Source of the DNA: Deltaproteobacteria bacterium
GTDB taxonomy: Bacteria > Desulfobacterota > Desulfomonilia > Desulfomonilales > Desulfomonilaceae
NCBI GenBank assembly: GCA_021777225.1
Contig: JAJYDQ010000019.1
Coordinates: 1 to 56,553 of the forward strand
Direction: 5' to 3'
DNA: 56,553 nucleotides
The translations under genes were made by a program, and so were the position numbers. The notes beneath the pieces are model-generated. The model ran no database searches. It had not been told where the DNA came from and was given only the letters and a program-made list of their open reading frames with translations. Shown here piece after piece: positions 16,081 through 24,853 of the stretch (within the stretch, counting starts at the first letter, position 1; each line of letters starts with the position of its first letter).

Positions 16081-17589
16081 TCATGCGCCCGTACAAACTC
16101 CTGGGTGTTCCTCCGGCTGTCCAATGTCTATCCCCGCCTGAATAGATTCATCCGGGATCGCCGATTTTTCTTCTACAATCTGCACTTCTGTCCAGGAACT
16201 CGGGTAACGTTCCACGAACCGAACCTGAAACGGCAGATACTTTAGATCTGTTACATCCTTTGTTAGAGTTTTCGAAGTTCCCAGTCCAATTAATTCACGA
16301 GGCCCCTCGGGGGTGACTGACTCTGAGATTGCCTCAGCGGAAAAGTAGCGAACATTAAACGCGCCTTCCCTTAAAGCGTCAAACTCTTGACGATTGGTCC
16401 TTTTCCCTCGAGCCTGATTTGCGGAATTGGCGTCAAAGTCCCCTTTGGCCTCCACAAAAACCAGGTTTGATTTGAAACGATAGACCGCCATTAAAGCCTG
16501 CGCCTGATCAAGGAAGCTCTTGCCAAAAAGAATTATCAAAGTATTGAGAAGAATGTCCACTAAGGCGGTAAACATGTAGATTCGAAAGAAATCATCATAT
16601 GCAACCGAAAAGCTGGGGTATTGCATCAAAATAAGTTGCAGAAACCCTACAAGACACATTACCGACCCAAGCATTAAACTTAACAGAGCCGCAAACCTAT
16701 TGGAGGTCCTTACGTATTCCGGAAAACTCTCAATAAGAGAACCGATCGTAGTTTCCCCATCTTGAGCCTTTGAGGCGCTTGACCGCATCACCCGATTTGG
16801 TAAGCCTCTATGGGAAAATATTTTCGATCCCTCTTCAATTATGGAAAAAAATAAACTTGGATGGCCCTTGCCTTCAACAATCATCGAATCCATTTCCCTG
16901 GAGGCTTCAGGTCTTTTTAAAGGAATAAGCAATAACGAAATCAACATCTTTAAAATGCACACAACCAATAATAACTTATAAAAAGGATATGGTGACGGGA
17001 GTAAGTAATTTGCTCCCAGCCCTAGAGATGCTAGATAATTTGGGGCTGATTGCAATATCTTGAAAAAGAAGTGGATGACAATGCCTACCGCTATCGCTTT
17101 CCAAATGAATTTCATGTTCCATTTGATAATGTGACCCGGAATTTGTGAAATATATCTTGCATTGGACCAGACTCTTCCAAGTACATAAAAAATCATCGAA
17201 GGAGCTGAATCATAAGCGGTAATCTTGCCCTCACGCAAACCTTCTGTGACCTCATTCAATCTGTAAAATTCTCTTGGGTCCTGAAAAGTCAACTTGATCT
17301 TAAAGATCCGTTTAAGTCCTCCAAATAACCAGTTCAAGCCTACGATTACACCCGCGCAGGCAGCTACTGTCGTAATGAACACGCCAAACATGAACGGGAC
17401 ATAATTTAGCAGGAATTCGTTTAGCTGCTCAGGGAGCCTAAGAGGGAAGAATTCCTTCAGTTCATACAACCTGGTGGCTGCGCCTAGAGTAATAAACGCT
17501 CCTAATGCCGAGACCACTATGCCATACAGCAGTGTATGATTAGGAATTTTAACGGAAGCGCTAGGTCTTCTCAATTTTAACGAGAACAT
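16081..17589 (-). CDS. Multi-pass membrane protein of unknown family
   Basis: 502 residues, not recognised. About six membrane segments are visible. Two are near the N-terminus (TLLYGIVVSALGAFITLGA and FMFGVFITTVAACAGVIVG), then IWKAIAVGIVIHFFFKIL, KLLLVVCILKMLISLLLIP, FAALLSLMLGSVMCLVGF, and FTALVDILLNTLIILF. A charged soluble C-terminal tail of about 130 residues follows, containing RGKRTNRQEFDALREGAFN and ending with acidic text. The central charged loop (RPEASREMDSMIVEGKGHP) lies between segments four and five. It shares strand and neighbourhood with the PA14-repeat gene but is 200 bases from it, and 209 AT-rich bases from the large operon upstream. No function is proposed. Confidence 0.7.
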   Translation of the reverse strand: MFSLKLRRPSASVKIPNHTLLYGIVVSALGAFITLGAATRLYELKEFFPLRLPEQLNEFLLNYVPFMFGVFITTVAACAGVIVGLNWLFGGLKRIFKIKLTFQDPREFYRLNEVTEGLREGKITAYDSAPSMIFYVLGRVWSNARYISQIPGHIIKWNMKFIWKAIAVGIVIHFFFKILQSAPNYLASLGLGANYLLPSPYPFYKLLLVVCILKMLISLLLIPLKRPEASREMDSMIVEGKGHPSLFFSIIEEGSKIFSHRGLPNRVMRSSASKAQDGETTIGSLIESFPEYVRTSNRFAALLSLMLGSVMCLVGFLQLILMQYPSFSVAYDDFFRIYMFTALVDILLNTLIILFGKSFLDQAQALMAVYRFKSNLVFVEAKGDFDANSANQARGKRTNRQEFDALREGAFNVRYFSAEAISESVTPEGPRELIGLGTSKTLTKDVTDLKYLPFQVRFVERYPSSWTEVQIVEEKSAIPDESIQAGIDIGQPEEHPGVCTGA

Positions 17590-17798
17590 AAATTACCCCA
17601 TCGTAAAAGCTAAGAAAACCTAGTAACAAAGATAATATATCATGTCAAATGAAAATGATATATGTAATTTTTAATGTTATGTGTTATATTCCACGGGTGA
17701 GTGTAATTATTGATTAATTTAAATTATGAAGTCGCGACTTATAAATAAAACGATGCGTGGATTCTCTCGATAGTTGCCGTGCAGGATTTGCAAGCCTT

Positions 17799-20087
17799 TT
17801 AAGCTTTGTTTATCTTGATTTTCACTGGGAACTGGCCTGAAAATTCCCTAAAGTTCACGCCTGCGGACCTCGGTTTATCTCCCCGAGATTTCAATTCGTC
17901 GATTACATTCGTTGAGGCCCCGGATCCCTTGTAACCGAATCCCTTCGCTATAGCGACTACCCCAGGTTTTATGCCTGGTGATACCTGCGCTTTGATACGG
18001 GCTGAAAAATTACCGTCGAACGTCTGGATAAAAATATTGTCTCCCTGTTTAATGTTTCGTTTAGACGCGTCTGCAGGATTGATCACCAGACTATTTTCAG
18101 GAAGCGTTTCGAGAAGCCATGAATTCACACCGGATCTGGGAGATCGATGGAACGGCAAAGTGTACGCTACCAGTACTAGGTCCTTTTCGTCCTTTTTGTT
18201 CGGCTGTGGGTTGACAGACCATGTCTCTTTACTTTCTATTTTAACAGCCACAGGTTGAATAGGAACAGCTTTTACTTCAGAAGATGGAAAAATCCCACCC
18301 CGCTCAATAATGTTGTCAACCTGGTGTCTAGAAACTTGATCGAGGCCATAGTATTGACGGTCAATATAACTGGCTGCGCTTGAAAAGACCTTTTCATAAA
18401 ACTGCCACGAGTTTAGCCCTTTACCGTTTTTATCAGGTAAAAACTCTTTCAATCCCACTGAATTCCCTAGCTGGATAAGAATATCTTCCATTATCAAATT
18501 GTCCGGCAAAAACGGAAAATAAAGTCCAGATTTAGGATCGAGCCCGCCAACGACCGGTGACCTGACACCAAATCCTGGTCCAGCGCAAGATGGCGGTAAC
18601 GAGCATACGTCCCATCTCTCAAGGTAGGTGGTATCTGGGAGAATATAATCCGCGAAAGCGGCCGATTCTGTAATAGTGCGATCTATTGCTACAAATAAAG
18701 GATTAGCCTTTTTATCGGAAAGCATCTTGGCCATTTCCTTTGGGCTATCATAAACCGGATCCGCCTCCCACATTATTAAGCCACGATTCTCTGGAGGCAA
18801 AGGAATGGCCTCGAACTTTGGCCCACTTTGTCCAGGAATTGAGATTCTCAAATGCTGTAGCATTTCCTCATTGAGGCTCAATAAACCACCTGAACCCGGG
18901 GTTGACCCCACCATCAAATTCAATGTCAGAATTAACCGTGCTGTCTGTTCTCCATCAGGCTGAGCCAGAATGCTGCTCCCACAAAGAGCGGCGCACTTTG
19001 GGCCTGCCTGTGTCATCATTTTTGCTATCTTGAAGGCAATTTGGGATTCGACACCGCAACAAGACGCCAATTCCTCGAAAGAATACTTTTTAGTGATTTT
19101 TTCCAATTCGGCGTCACGTTGCTTCAAAGCCTCGCCATGTTTTTCGAATAGGGCCTTTGCGATCGCCAAAGCAAACATGTCATCGGCGCCTGGAACAATC
19201 GGTATCCAATGATCAGCTTTGGAGGAAGAAGTTGAAACTCTGGGATCAACGACCATCCAGGACATGCACGATGATTTTAGCCTTGCGTCAGCAATTTGAC
19301 GGGCTATTGATACTAGCGGTCGCCCGGAATCCAGAGGAGTTGAGCCAAAACCCAATAAGAACGATACGTTACGATAGTCAGCGTCTAAAGGCCCGTACCC
19401 CGTCCCAAAGATTGATTCCACTGATTGACGTTCTTTAGCCTCTAAAAGGATTTCATCAGTACGCGCAAAAGAGGCTCCCGGAAACGCGGAAACAAATCTT
19501 TCCAGAAAAAAGAGAGCGCCCCAATCTATTTTGCCTGCTAACAAAGTCAGGCCTTGTCCTGAAGTCTTCAGAGTCTTTAGGCCATCAATATTGCCTTCGC
19601 CGAAAAGGTTACCACCTTCGCTGATTTCCTTGAAAGCTTGTTGCCACGAAACGGCTTGCCATTTTCGTGACCCACGAGGACCAATGCGTTTGAGCGGTTT
19701 GAGGACCCTGAAGGGATCATAAAGTGTCTGTATGCCGCTTGAACCGATGGCGCAAACGGAAGCCCCTACCTTAGACGCCTTATCCAACGGGGTTTCAAAG
19801 GTCAAGGGATCACCTTTGGAAATGGGGTGATAGGGATTCCCGCCGATTTTTACGAGAGTTCCTTGAGCGATTCTACAACTGATGCCACAATTCCCGGAAC
19901 AGAGCGAACAAATAGAATATCTGGTATCTACACCCAAGGTAGTCTCAATAACATCGACTGAAGGCGCTCCCTTTATATATTTCGGGACCAATGTTTCCTT
20001 CTCGAAAAGGGAACAACCGGCAAACAGCGATGCTCCTCCCATCAAGGAAGCGATTCTTATGAAATCTCTACGAGTAATTTTTGACAT
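17799..20087 (-). CDS. Molybdopterin-oxidoreductase-family protein, QrcB/PsrA-like, Tat lipoprotein
   Basis: 762 residues, exported. The N-terminus has a Tat motif (TRRDFIRIAS) and a lipobox (LFAGC, Cys near residue 25), so it should be folded before export and lipid-anchored on the periplasmic side. A [4Fe-4S] site follows (CSLCSGNCGISC near residue 60 with a fourth Cys in GASVC), then the family link LYDPFRVLKPLKRIG. The later fold is that of the DMSO reductase superfamily (VVDPRVSTSSSKADHW, ILPDTTYLERWDV, HRSPRSGVNSW). I cannot find the usual Cys, Sec, Ser or Asp molybdenum-ligand motif where PsrA has it, as in QrcB and ActB, so a structural or electron-path role is possible. It is the last gene of the large operon, 21 bases after the NrfD-like gene. 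Confidence 0.82.
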   Translation of the reverse strand: MSKITRRDFIRIASLMGGASLFAGCSLFEKETLVPKYIKGAPSVDVIETTLGVDTRYSICSLCSGNCGISCRIAQGTLVKIGGNPYHPISKGDPLTFETPLDKASKVGASVCAIGSSGIQTLYDPFRVLKPLKRIGPRGSRKWQAVSWQQAFKEISEGGNLFGEGNIDGLKTLKTSGQGLTLLAGKIDWGALFFLERFVSAFPGASFARTDEILLEAKERQSVESIFGTGYGPLDADYRNVSFLLGFGSTPLDSGRPLVSIARQIADARLKSSCMSWMVVDPRVSTSSSKADHWIPIVPGADDMFALAIAKALFEKHGEALKQRDAELEKITKKYSFEELASCCGVESQIAFKIAKMMTQAGPKCAALCGSSILAQPDGEQTARLILTLNLMVGSTPGSGGLLSLNEEMLQHLRISIPGQSGPKFEAIPLPPENRGLIMWEADPVYDSPKEMAKMLSDKKANPLFVAIDRTITESAAFADYILPDTTYLERWDVCSLPPSCAGPGFGVRSPVVGGLDPKSGLYFPFLPDNLIMEDILIQLGNSVGLKEFLPDKNGKGLNSWQFYEKVFSSAASYIDRQYYGLDQVSRHQVDNIIERGGIFPSSEVKAVPIQPVAVKIESKETWSVNPQPNKKDEKDLVLVAYTLPFHRSPRSGVNSWLLETLPENSLVINPADASKRNIKQGDNIFIQTFDGNFSARIKAQVSPGIKPGVVAIAKGFGYKGSGASTNVIDELKSRGDKPRSAGVNFREFSGQFPVKIKINKA

Positions 20088-20108
20088 AATAACTTTTCAG
20101 AGCAGCCT

Positions 20109-20999
20109 CTAACTCAAGGGGATGTCAAAGCCGATGAAAACAACCGAATAACGCATTAGAAAAACACCACAAATTATCAATATTGACGCAAATGATAACC
20201 ACATCTTGTCCTTGCCCGTTCTGGGGTAGATAAGAATTGCCAAGGGCACTAGCATTCCTGCAAAGATTTCTCCCCACAAATAAAATTTCTCGTGGAGCGC
20301 CAACAATATTGAGGCATGCCCATCCGCGTTCGATACAAGAAGGGTTAACCAGAAACTCCCTGTCCAAAAAAGGTCCGCCAGCAATATTCCTATCATCATT
20401 AGCCGCAAGCTTTTATAAAGATCCAACTCCAGTTTTTCGGTGCGGAAACGATCCATTATGAGTGCTACGATAACCAGAAGCGCTATTCCTGATAAAAGGG
20501 CTGAAGTGAGAAAGAAACCAGGCATTAAAGCCGAATGCCACCACGCTCTCGCCCTTACTAGCGCAAATGCGAATCCAGTATATGCGTGTACAAAAATGGC
20601 CAGCGGAACAGTCATCGTCCCTAGAATTTTGGTAACGCGATCACTTTTTACAAAAATGAAATAGATGTAGATTAGGTTGGCGATCGGATAAAGAGTCAGT
20701 AGCCAAGACCCGTATGATAGCGCTGACGTAGGATTAAAATATTCTGGAACCAAGGTGTGCCAAAATCGCAACGGTTGTTGCAGATCGAATATCAGACAAG
20801 CCGGGGCTAGTAAAAGCAGAACAAAGGAAATGATTGCAGCAGGAAGGGCCATTGGCTTAAAACGCTTGATACCGAAAACCGTTGAGAGGGTCGAAAGAAT
20901 GAATGAACCGGCGCTTAATCCTGTAAAATAGAAGTAAAGCGGAATAAAAACTTTCCAGGGAACTTCGTGAGGCACATTGTAAAGAACAGTGACTTCCAT
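20109..20999 (-). CDS. NrfD/PsrC-family integral membrane quinone-interacting subunit
   Basis: 296 residues, about eight membrane helices. Family text is visible at the N-terminus (PWKVFIPLYFYFTGLSAGSF) and in the middle (VHAYTGFAFALVRARAWWHS, and LLALHEKFYLWGEIFAGML). NrfD-type subunits (PsrC, QrcD, ActC) bind a quinone and pass electrons through a partner ferredoxin-like subunit; some are proposed to translocate protons. Here it sits between an NrfC-like Fe-S subunit (9 bases upstream) and the molybdopterin-family subunit (21 bases downstream), the normal composition of a Psr/Qrc-type complex. Menaquinone is the likely partner given the organism type (inference). Confidence 0.87.
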   Translation of the reverse strand: MEVTVLYNVPHEVPWKVFIPLYFYFTGLSAGSFILSTLSTVFGIKRFKPMALPAAIISFVLLLLAPACLIFDLQQPLRFWHTLVPEYFNPTSALSYGSWLLTLYPIANLIYIYFIFVKSDRVTKILGTMTVPLAIFVHAYTGFAFALVRARAWWHSALMPGFFLTSALLSGIALLVIVALIMDRFRTEKLELDLYKSLRLMMIGILLADLFWTGSFWLTLLVSNADGHASILLALHEKFYLWGEIFAGMLVPLAILIYPRTGKDKMWLSFASILIICGVFLMRYSVVFIGFDIPLS

Positions 21000-21008
21000 T
21001 TGCTATTT

Positions 21009-21734
21009 CTATTCCTGATTCTTCCAATAGGATGCTGTTGGACTGGGGATACTTTTCTTGTAATTGACAATGGCTTCTTCAAAATCTTCCGAGAACAAGA
21101 TTCTTCCTTTTAGAGCGTGGTCCGGCTGAATATAGTAAACTTTGGGTTTTGTTCCGAGTTCGGGTTTAATTACCGACGTAGGAGTAGTGGCTAACACGCG
21201 GGATATTTCAGACGCTGGATCATCAATGTCTCCAAATATTAATGCTCTTGAAAGACACGCTTCAACACACGCCGGATTCAGGCCGTTTTCAATTCGTGTG
21301 GAACAAAAATCACATTTATCCGCCGTATGCCTAATCGGATTAAAAAACCTGGCATCGTAGGGACAGGCTGCAATACACATTCCGCAGCCAATGCACTTAC
21401 CGTAGTACATCACCACGACACCATCTTCTGGTCTCCTCACGGTAGCTTGAACCGGGCAAACCTGAACGCAGGGCGGCGAATCACACTGGTTGCAAAGTCG
21501 TCGCAAAAACATGTTGGTTACATTCGGGAAAGTCCCCTTTTGAATTCCTTTGACCCATGAACGCCAGTAACCCAAGGGTACGTTATTTTCACTTTTACAG
21601 GCCACAGTACAACTATGGCATCCGATGCAGCGTCTCTGGTCTACAACCATTGCCCAGTGTTTGGGTTTGGCGTCAGACTTTACAAGAGGACTTGCTTCCT
21701 GTTGAAGGGTGTTTTGAATTTCAGTTTGATTCAT
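21009..21734 (-). CDS. NrfC/PsrB/QrcC-like four-cluster ferredoxin subunit
   Basis: 241 residues with four cysteine groups typical of the family: CIGCHSCTVACKSEN, CNQCDSPPCVQVCP, CIGCGMCIAACPYDARF, and CDFCSTRIENGLNPACVEACL. These should bind four cubane clusters linking the NrfD-like membrane subunit to the molybdopterin-family subunit. No Tat or Sec signal is seen at its N-terminus, so export would need to ride with the Tat-bearing partner, as known for several complexes of this class; a cytoplasmic location is the alternative. Its ATG overlaps the stop of the upstream cytochrome gene by four bases, so the two are translationally coupled. Confidence 0.9.
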   Translation of the reverse strand: MNQTEIQNTLQQEASPLVKSDAKPKHWAMVVDQRRCIGCHSCTVACKSENNVPLGYWRSWVKGIQKGTFPNVTNMFLRRLCNQCDSPPCVQVCPVQATVRRPEDGVVVMYYGKCIGCGMCIAACPYDARFFNPIRHTADKCDFCSTRIENGLNPACVEACLSRALIFGDIDDPASEISRVLATTPTSVIKPELGTKPKVYYIQPDHALKGRILFSEDFEEAIVNYKKSIPSPTASYWKNQE

Positions 21735-22273
21735 TTATTTTTATGGCAGCCGAGGCATTCAAATCTACTGAAAGATTCTTTGCCGTCATGACACGAGCCC
21801 GTTGCGCATGTAGCGCACGCTCTAGGTACTTCGTAATCTACTCTGGCTTTTTCATCCTCCGATACCGTTCCAGGCACGAAAAGCGTGGAAGCCATTTTTC
21901 CAATGTGGACCTTGACTGGGGGTGAATCCCTTAAGGCCCTTAATACAAAAGTTCCATAATGTTGGGCAGCGAACAAACCATCATGGCAGGTTTTACAATC
22001 TTTGTATTTTCCATTTTTAAACCACATGTGGGTATAATGACGAAAAACTATTGGACCTGGCGAGCCTTGGGCGTTAAATGAAACGTTTCCTCCTCCAAAA
22101 ACGCTCGATAGCGTTAATATTGCGAACAATACCCCAGACGCTATGAGCAAGGCCAGAATAATCCCACAGAAGAGGGCCTGCCGCCTCCAATAAGGGGACT
22201 GATTCCTCAGCTTAGTCAAGTAACTCAAAAAGGCTGAAAAAGGCCTTTGTTCTGTTGATGAATCTGACGCCAT
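21731..22273 (-). CDS. Membrane-anchored c-type cytochrome with about three hemes
   Basis: 180 residues. After a basic N-terminal stretch comes one membrane segment near residues 33 to 58 (LFCGIILALLIASGVLFAIL), then a periplasmic domain resembling small c7/c3-type cytochromes. FRHYTH supplies candidate distal histidines. Heme motifs are CKTCH near residue 93, a CX4CH form in CATGSCH near residue 157, and CLGCH close to the end. It takes the place of QrcA in the module that follows, though QrcA normally has six hemes. Expected role is to accept or deliver electrons between periplasmic cytochromes and the QrcB/C/D-like subunits. It starts seven bases after the flavoprotein gene ends. Confidence 0.8.
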   Translation of the reverse strand: MASDSSTEQRPFSAFLSYLTKLRNQSPYWRRQALFCGIILALLIASGVLFAILTLSSVFGGGNVSFNAQGSPGPIVFRHYTHMWFKNGKYKDCKTCHDGLFAAQHYGTFVLRALRDSPPVKVHIGKMASTLFVPGTVSEDEKARVDYEVPRACATCATGSCHDGKESFSRFECLGCHKNK

Positions 22274-22280
22274 GAAAATT

Positions 22281-23960
22281 TTATCTCAAAGATCCAATAT
22301 ACGTTGTTGTCAACTGTCGTTTTCTAACCTCAGGGTTCGCATAATCCGGCAAAACCATCGGGGAAACCCTATCCGTAACTATACCTGTTGCTTCAAGCTC
22401 TTTGTGATATTGACGGACATGGTCAACACTGAGCTTGCCAATTTCGGTTCTTTCATTCACAAATTTACCGGCAGATTCGCCGGCTAATCGACCAAACACG
22501 GTGATATCGAGGAGTGAGTTGCCCATAAGTCGATTAGCCCCATGAACCCCGCCGCCTACTTCACCTGCGACAAAAAATCCTGGAACACTTGTATATCCAT
22601 CGGGTTTGTATTCCAGTCCGCCATTTTGATAGTGAAGCGTCGGATATACCAACATCGGGAGTTTAGAAATATCTATCCCGTAACGTTTGAAAAGAATGAA
22701 TTTAGCCGGGAATTCGCGTTCAACCGTTCCAATGCCTTCCAACATGTCTATCATCGGAGAATCCAGCCAAACTCCAAATTTCCCCTTTTGTCCGGGCACA
22801 GGGATCCCTTTTCGAACCTTTTCGCATTCACGAATGATACTGGAAGATTCAATATCACGTGGCTCCCGCTCGAAAACGAATTGTTCCCCATCGATATTAA
22901 CAAGGTTTGCTCCGGCGCCGCGAACTTTCTCAGTAATAAGCAATCCTTCGGACTGCTCAGGGAATACCGCTCCCGTAGGATGATATTGAGTCGCATGCAG
23001 GAATCTTACCTTGACACCCATCCGGTATCCTATGACCAGTCCATCACCAGTAGCGCCATAGTGGTTGGTTGTCATGAATTTCTGCATGTGGAGGCGACCT
23101 GAACCACCTGTCGCCATTACTACCGCCTTTGCTTTAATCAAAAAGTATTCTTCTGTTTCGAGGTTAAAGAGCACTGCGCCGGAACAAAATCCCTTGTCAT
23201 CGAGGAGCAACTCAACTGCCGGAGAAAACTCAAGAACTCCTATGTTCTTGATTCGGTTTCTGGCTTCATCCCTGAGAGTCCTCATGATTTCCGCGCCGGT
23301 CATGTCCCCTGCATAATGCATTCTCTTTCTGCATGTCCCAGCGCCATGAAGTGTGAACATTTTTCCGTCAGGCCACTTATTAAACATGCAACCAAGGCTT
23401 TCAAGCCAACCTATTGCTTTAGGCGCCTCTGAGACCATGGTCTTGACAAGTAACGGATCATTTTCGAAATGACCGCCGCCCATGACGTCCAAATAGTGAT
23501 AATATGGAGAGTCTTTCCAGCTCTTGGTCGCCGCCTGGATACCGCCTTCAGCCATCATGGTGTTTGCGTCGCCATGCCGCAACTTGGTCGCTATTATCAC
23601 CTTGGCCCCAGCCTCTTCAGCCAGGAGCGCCGCCGCAGTCCCTGCTCCCCCGCCGCCAATGACCAACACATCAGTTTCATAGTGAACTTCGTCCAAATCA
23701 ATTTTATCTGGATCGATTCGGCTCTTGGCTTCAAATTGATCAGCTATTTCCTGCGCTACCGAATAGCCTTTACTCGGACCGACCTTTAGTTCACGAAGAG
23801 CCCCGGCCCGATAATCAGGATGATATTTCTCCAGTCTATCTTTTCTCTGCTCCAGAGTTAGTGCGGGAAATTCCTCGCCTGCTTTCTTACGATTGACGCG
23901 TAGTTGTCTTGTTTTTTCAACTTTCTTGATAAGTTCCAGTAAATCAGGGGTATATCCCAT
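22281..23960 (-). CDS. Succinate dehydrogenase/fumarate reductase-like flavoprotein subunit
   Basis: 559 residues from the ATG at 23960 (GGTGGAGG seven bases upstream). It has an N-terminal extension of about 90 residues before the Rossmann site (DVLVIGGGGAGTAAALLAEE). Dicarboxylate-site residues of SdhA/FrdA appear conserved: HPTG in ATQYHPTG, Arg in PRDIESS, His in PTLHYQNGG, and Arg in HGANRLMGNSLLD. The histidine that carries covalent FAD in SdhA/FrdA (SHT before the AxGG motif) is replaced: here the text is ANTMMAEGG, so FAD is probably non-covalent. No signal peptide, so cytoplasmic. The partner Fe-S subunit is encoded 71 bases upstream. Succinate or fumarate is likely but a related dicarboxylate is possible. 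Confidence 0.85.
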   Translation of the reverse strand: MGYTPDLLELIKKVEKTRQLRVNRKKAGEEFPALTLEQRKDRLEKYHPDYRAGALRELKVGPSKGYSVAQEIADQFEAKSRIDPDKIDLDEVHYETDVLVIGGGGAGTAAALLAEEAGAKVIIATKLRHGDANTMMAEGGIQAATKSWKDSPYYHYLDVMGGGHFENDPLLVKTMVSEAPKAIGWLESLGCMFNKWPDGKMFTLHGAGTCRKRMHYAGDMTGAEIMRTLRDEARNRIKNIGVLEFSPAVELLLDDKGFCSGAVLFNLETEEYFLIKAKAVVMATGGSGRLHMQKFMTTNHYGATGDGLVIGYRMGVKVRFLHATQYHPTGAVFPEQSEGLLITEKVRGAGANLVNIDGEQFVFEREPRDIESSSIIRECEKVRKGIPVPGQKGKFGVWLDSPMIDMLEGIGTVEREFPAKFILFKRYGIDISKLPMLVYPTLHYQNGGLEYKPDGYTSVPGFFVAGEVGGGVHGANRLMGNSLLDITVFGRLAGESAGKFVNERTEIGKLSVDHVRQYHKELEATGIVTDRVSPMVLPDYANPEVRKRQLTTTYIGSLR

Positions 23961-24031
23961 AATCGCCTCCACCCAAAAGGCCGCGTGTTTCAAGAGTTAA
24001 TGATTAATTCCAAATAAAATCTCGCTGTTCC

Positions 24032-24811
24032 TTACAAATAGTCCTTTAGGTCCGGGGTCCATTCTTCCGGAGCGGTGTGAGGCTCCATTTGCCGCTCTAC
24101 ATATAGTTTCCTAAGTGTTTCAATGTCAGAATTGATCAATCCATTGATTGGCTCTTCATAACGACCCGTATTGACCCGTTCAATCATTTCTCTGACGTGC
24201 TCCGCCCGAGGCTTGATGTGCTTGCCCGTGATTCTTCGACACATTATCCCGATGTTGTACTGGCCTAATTCCGCAGGACATCGTGCTGCGCAAATACCGC
24301 ACATGACACATGACATGGAAATTTCCGCAGCCTGTTCGATATCGCCGCGGAGCGCCGCTGAAATGTATTCCATAACCGGTATTTCCATAGGACACGACTT
24401 CGTACAAGTGTTGCATCCCATACATTTGGCCAATTCAGGGTAATATTTGAGGACGGTCTGTGCATCAGGTTTTAGATCATCAAGATTGTAAATCGCCCGA
24501 TTGGCGGGAAAGAAAGGAATCATAGTAAGGTACATGTTGGCCTGAACCACCGTCTGACATGCCAAGCCAACGTTGATCTTGGCGGTCCCCGGCAATCTGT
24601 AGACCGTAGCGCAAGCTCCGCAGATACCACCACGACAACCGCAACCTCTTATCAATTGGTAACCTGCGTATTCAAAAGCCTTTTGAATTGTCAAAGTACT
24701 GGGCACATCATATTCCTTGCCCATTATAAAAATTGGTATCAAATCGGTTCGAACAGACTCGTCATTCAAGGTTTCCATCTGTTCTGTCGACTGTTGAGCG
24801 ACCGCAGGCAT
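24032..24811 (-). CDS. SdhB/FrdB-like iron-sulfur subunit
   Basis: 259 residues. The N-terminal plant-ferredoxin domain has CRGGICGAC and a later ACQT for a [2Fe-2S] cluster. The C-terminal alpha-helical domain has CMGCNTCTKSCP and CVMCGICAARCP, two four-cysteine motifs where many SdhB proteins have one [4Fe-4S] and one [3Fe-4S]. It passes electrons between the flavoprotein and a membrane partner. No classical SdhC/D cytochrome b gene is present; the nearest candidates are the tail-anchored Fe-S protein and the heptaheme cytochrome immediately upstream in the operon. The C-terminus (EPHTAPEEWTPDLKDYL) is a short extra tail. Confidence 0.88.
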   Translation of the reverse strand: MPAVAQQSTEQMETLNDESVRTDLIPIFIMGKEYDVPSTLTIQKAFEYAGYQLIRGCGCRGGICGACATVYRLPGTAKINVGLACQTVVQANMYLTMIPFFPANRAIYNLDDLKPDAQTVLKYYPELAKCMGCNTCTKSCPMEIPVMEYISAALRGDIEQAAEISMSCVMCGICAARCPAELGQYNIGIMCRRITGKHIKPRAEHVREMIERVNTGRYEEPINGLINSDIETLRKLYVERQMEPHTAPEEWTPDLKDYL

Positions 24812-24853
24812 CTTCTAAATCCTTTCTCAATATTACACTGAACTCATGTTAAA

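Noticed and set aside
22542-23102. A 186-codon open frame on the plus strand within the flavoprotein gene
   Set aside because: It lies fully antisense to strongly conserved FAD-protein text, has no ribosome site, and its translation is rich in residues typical of antisense reading.
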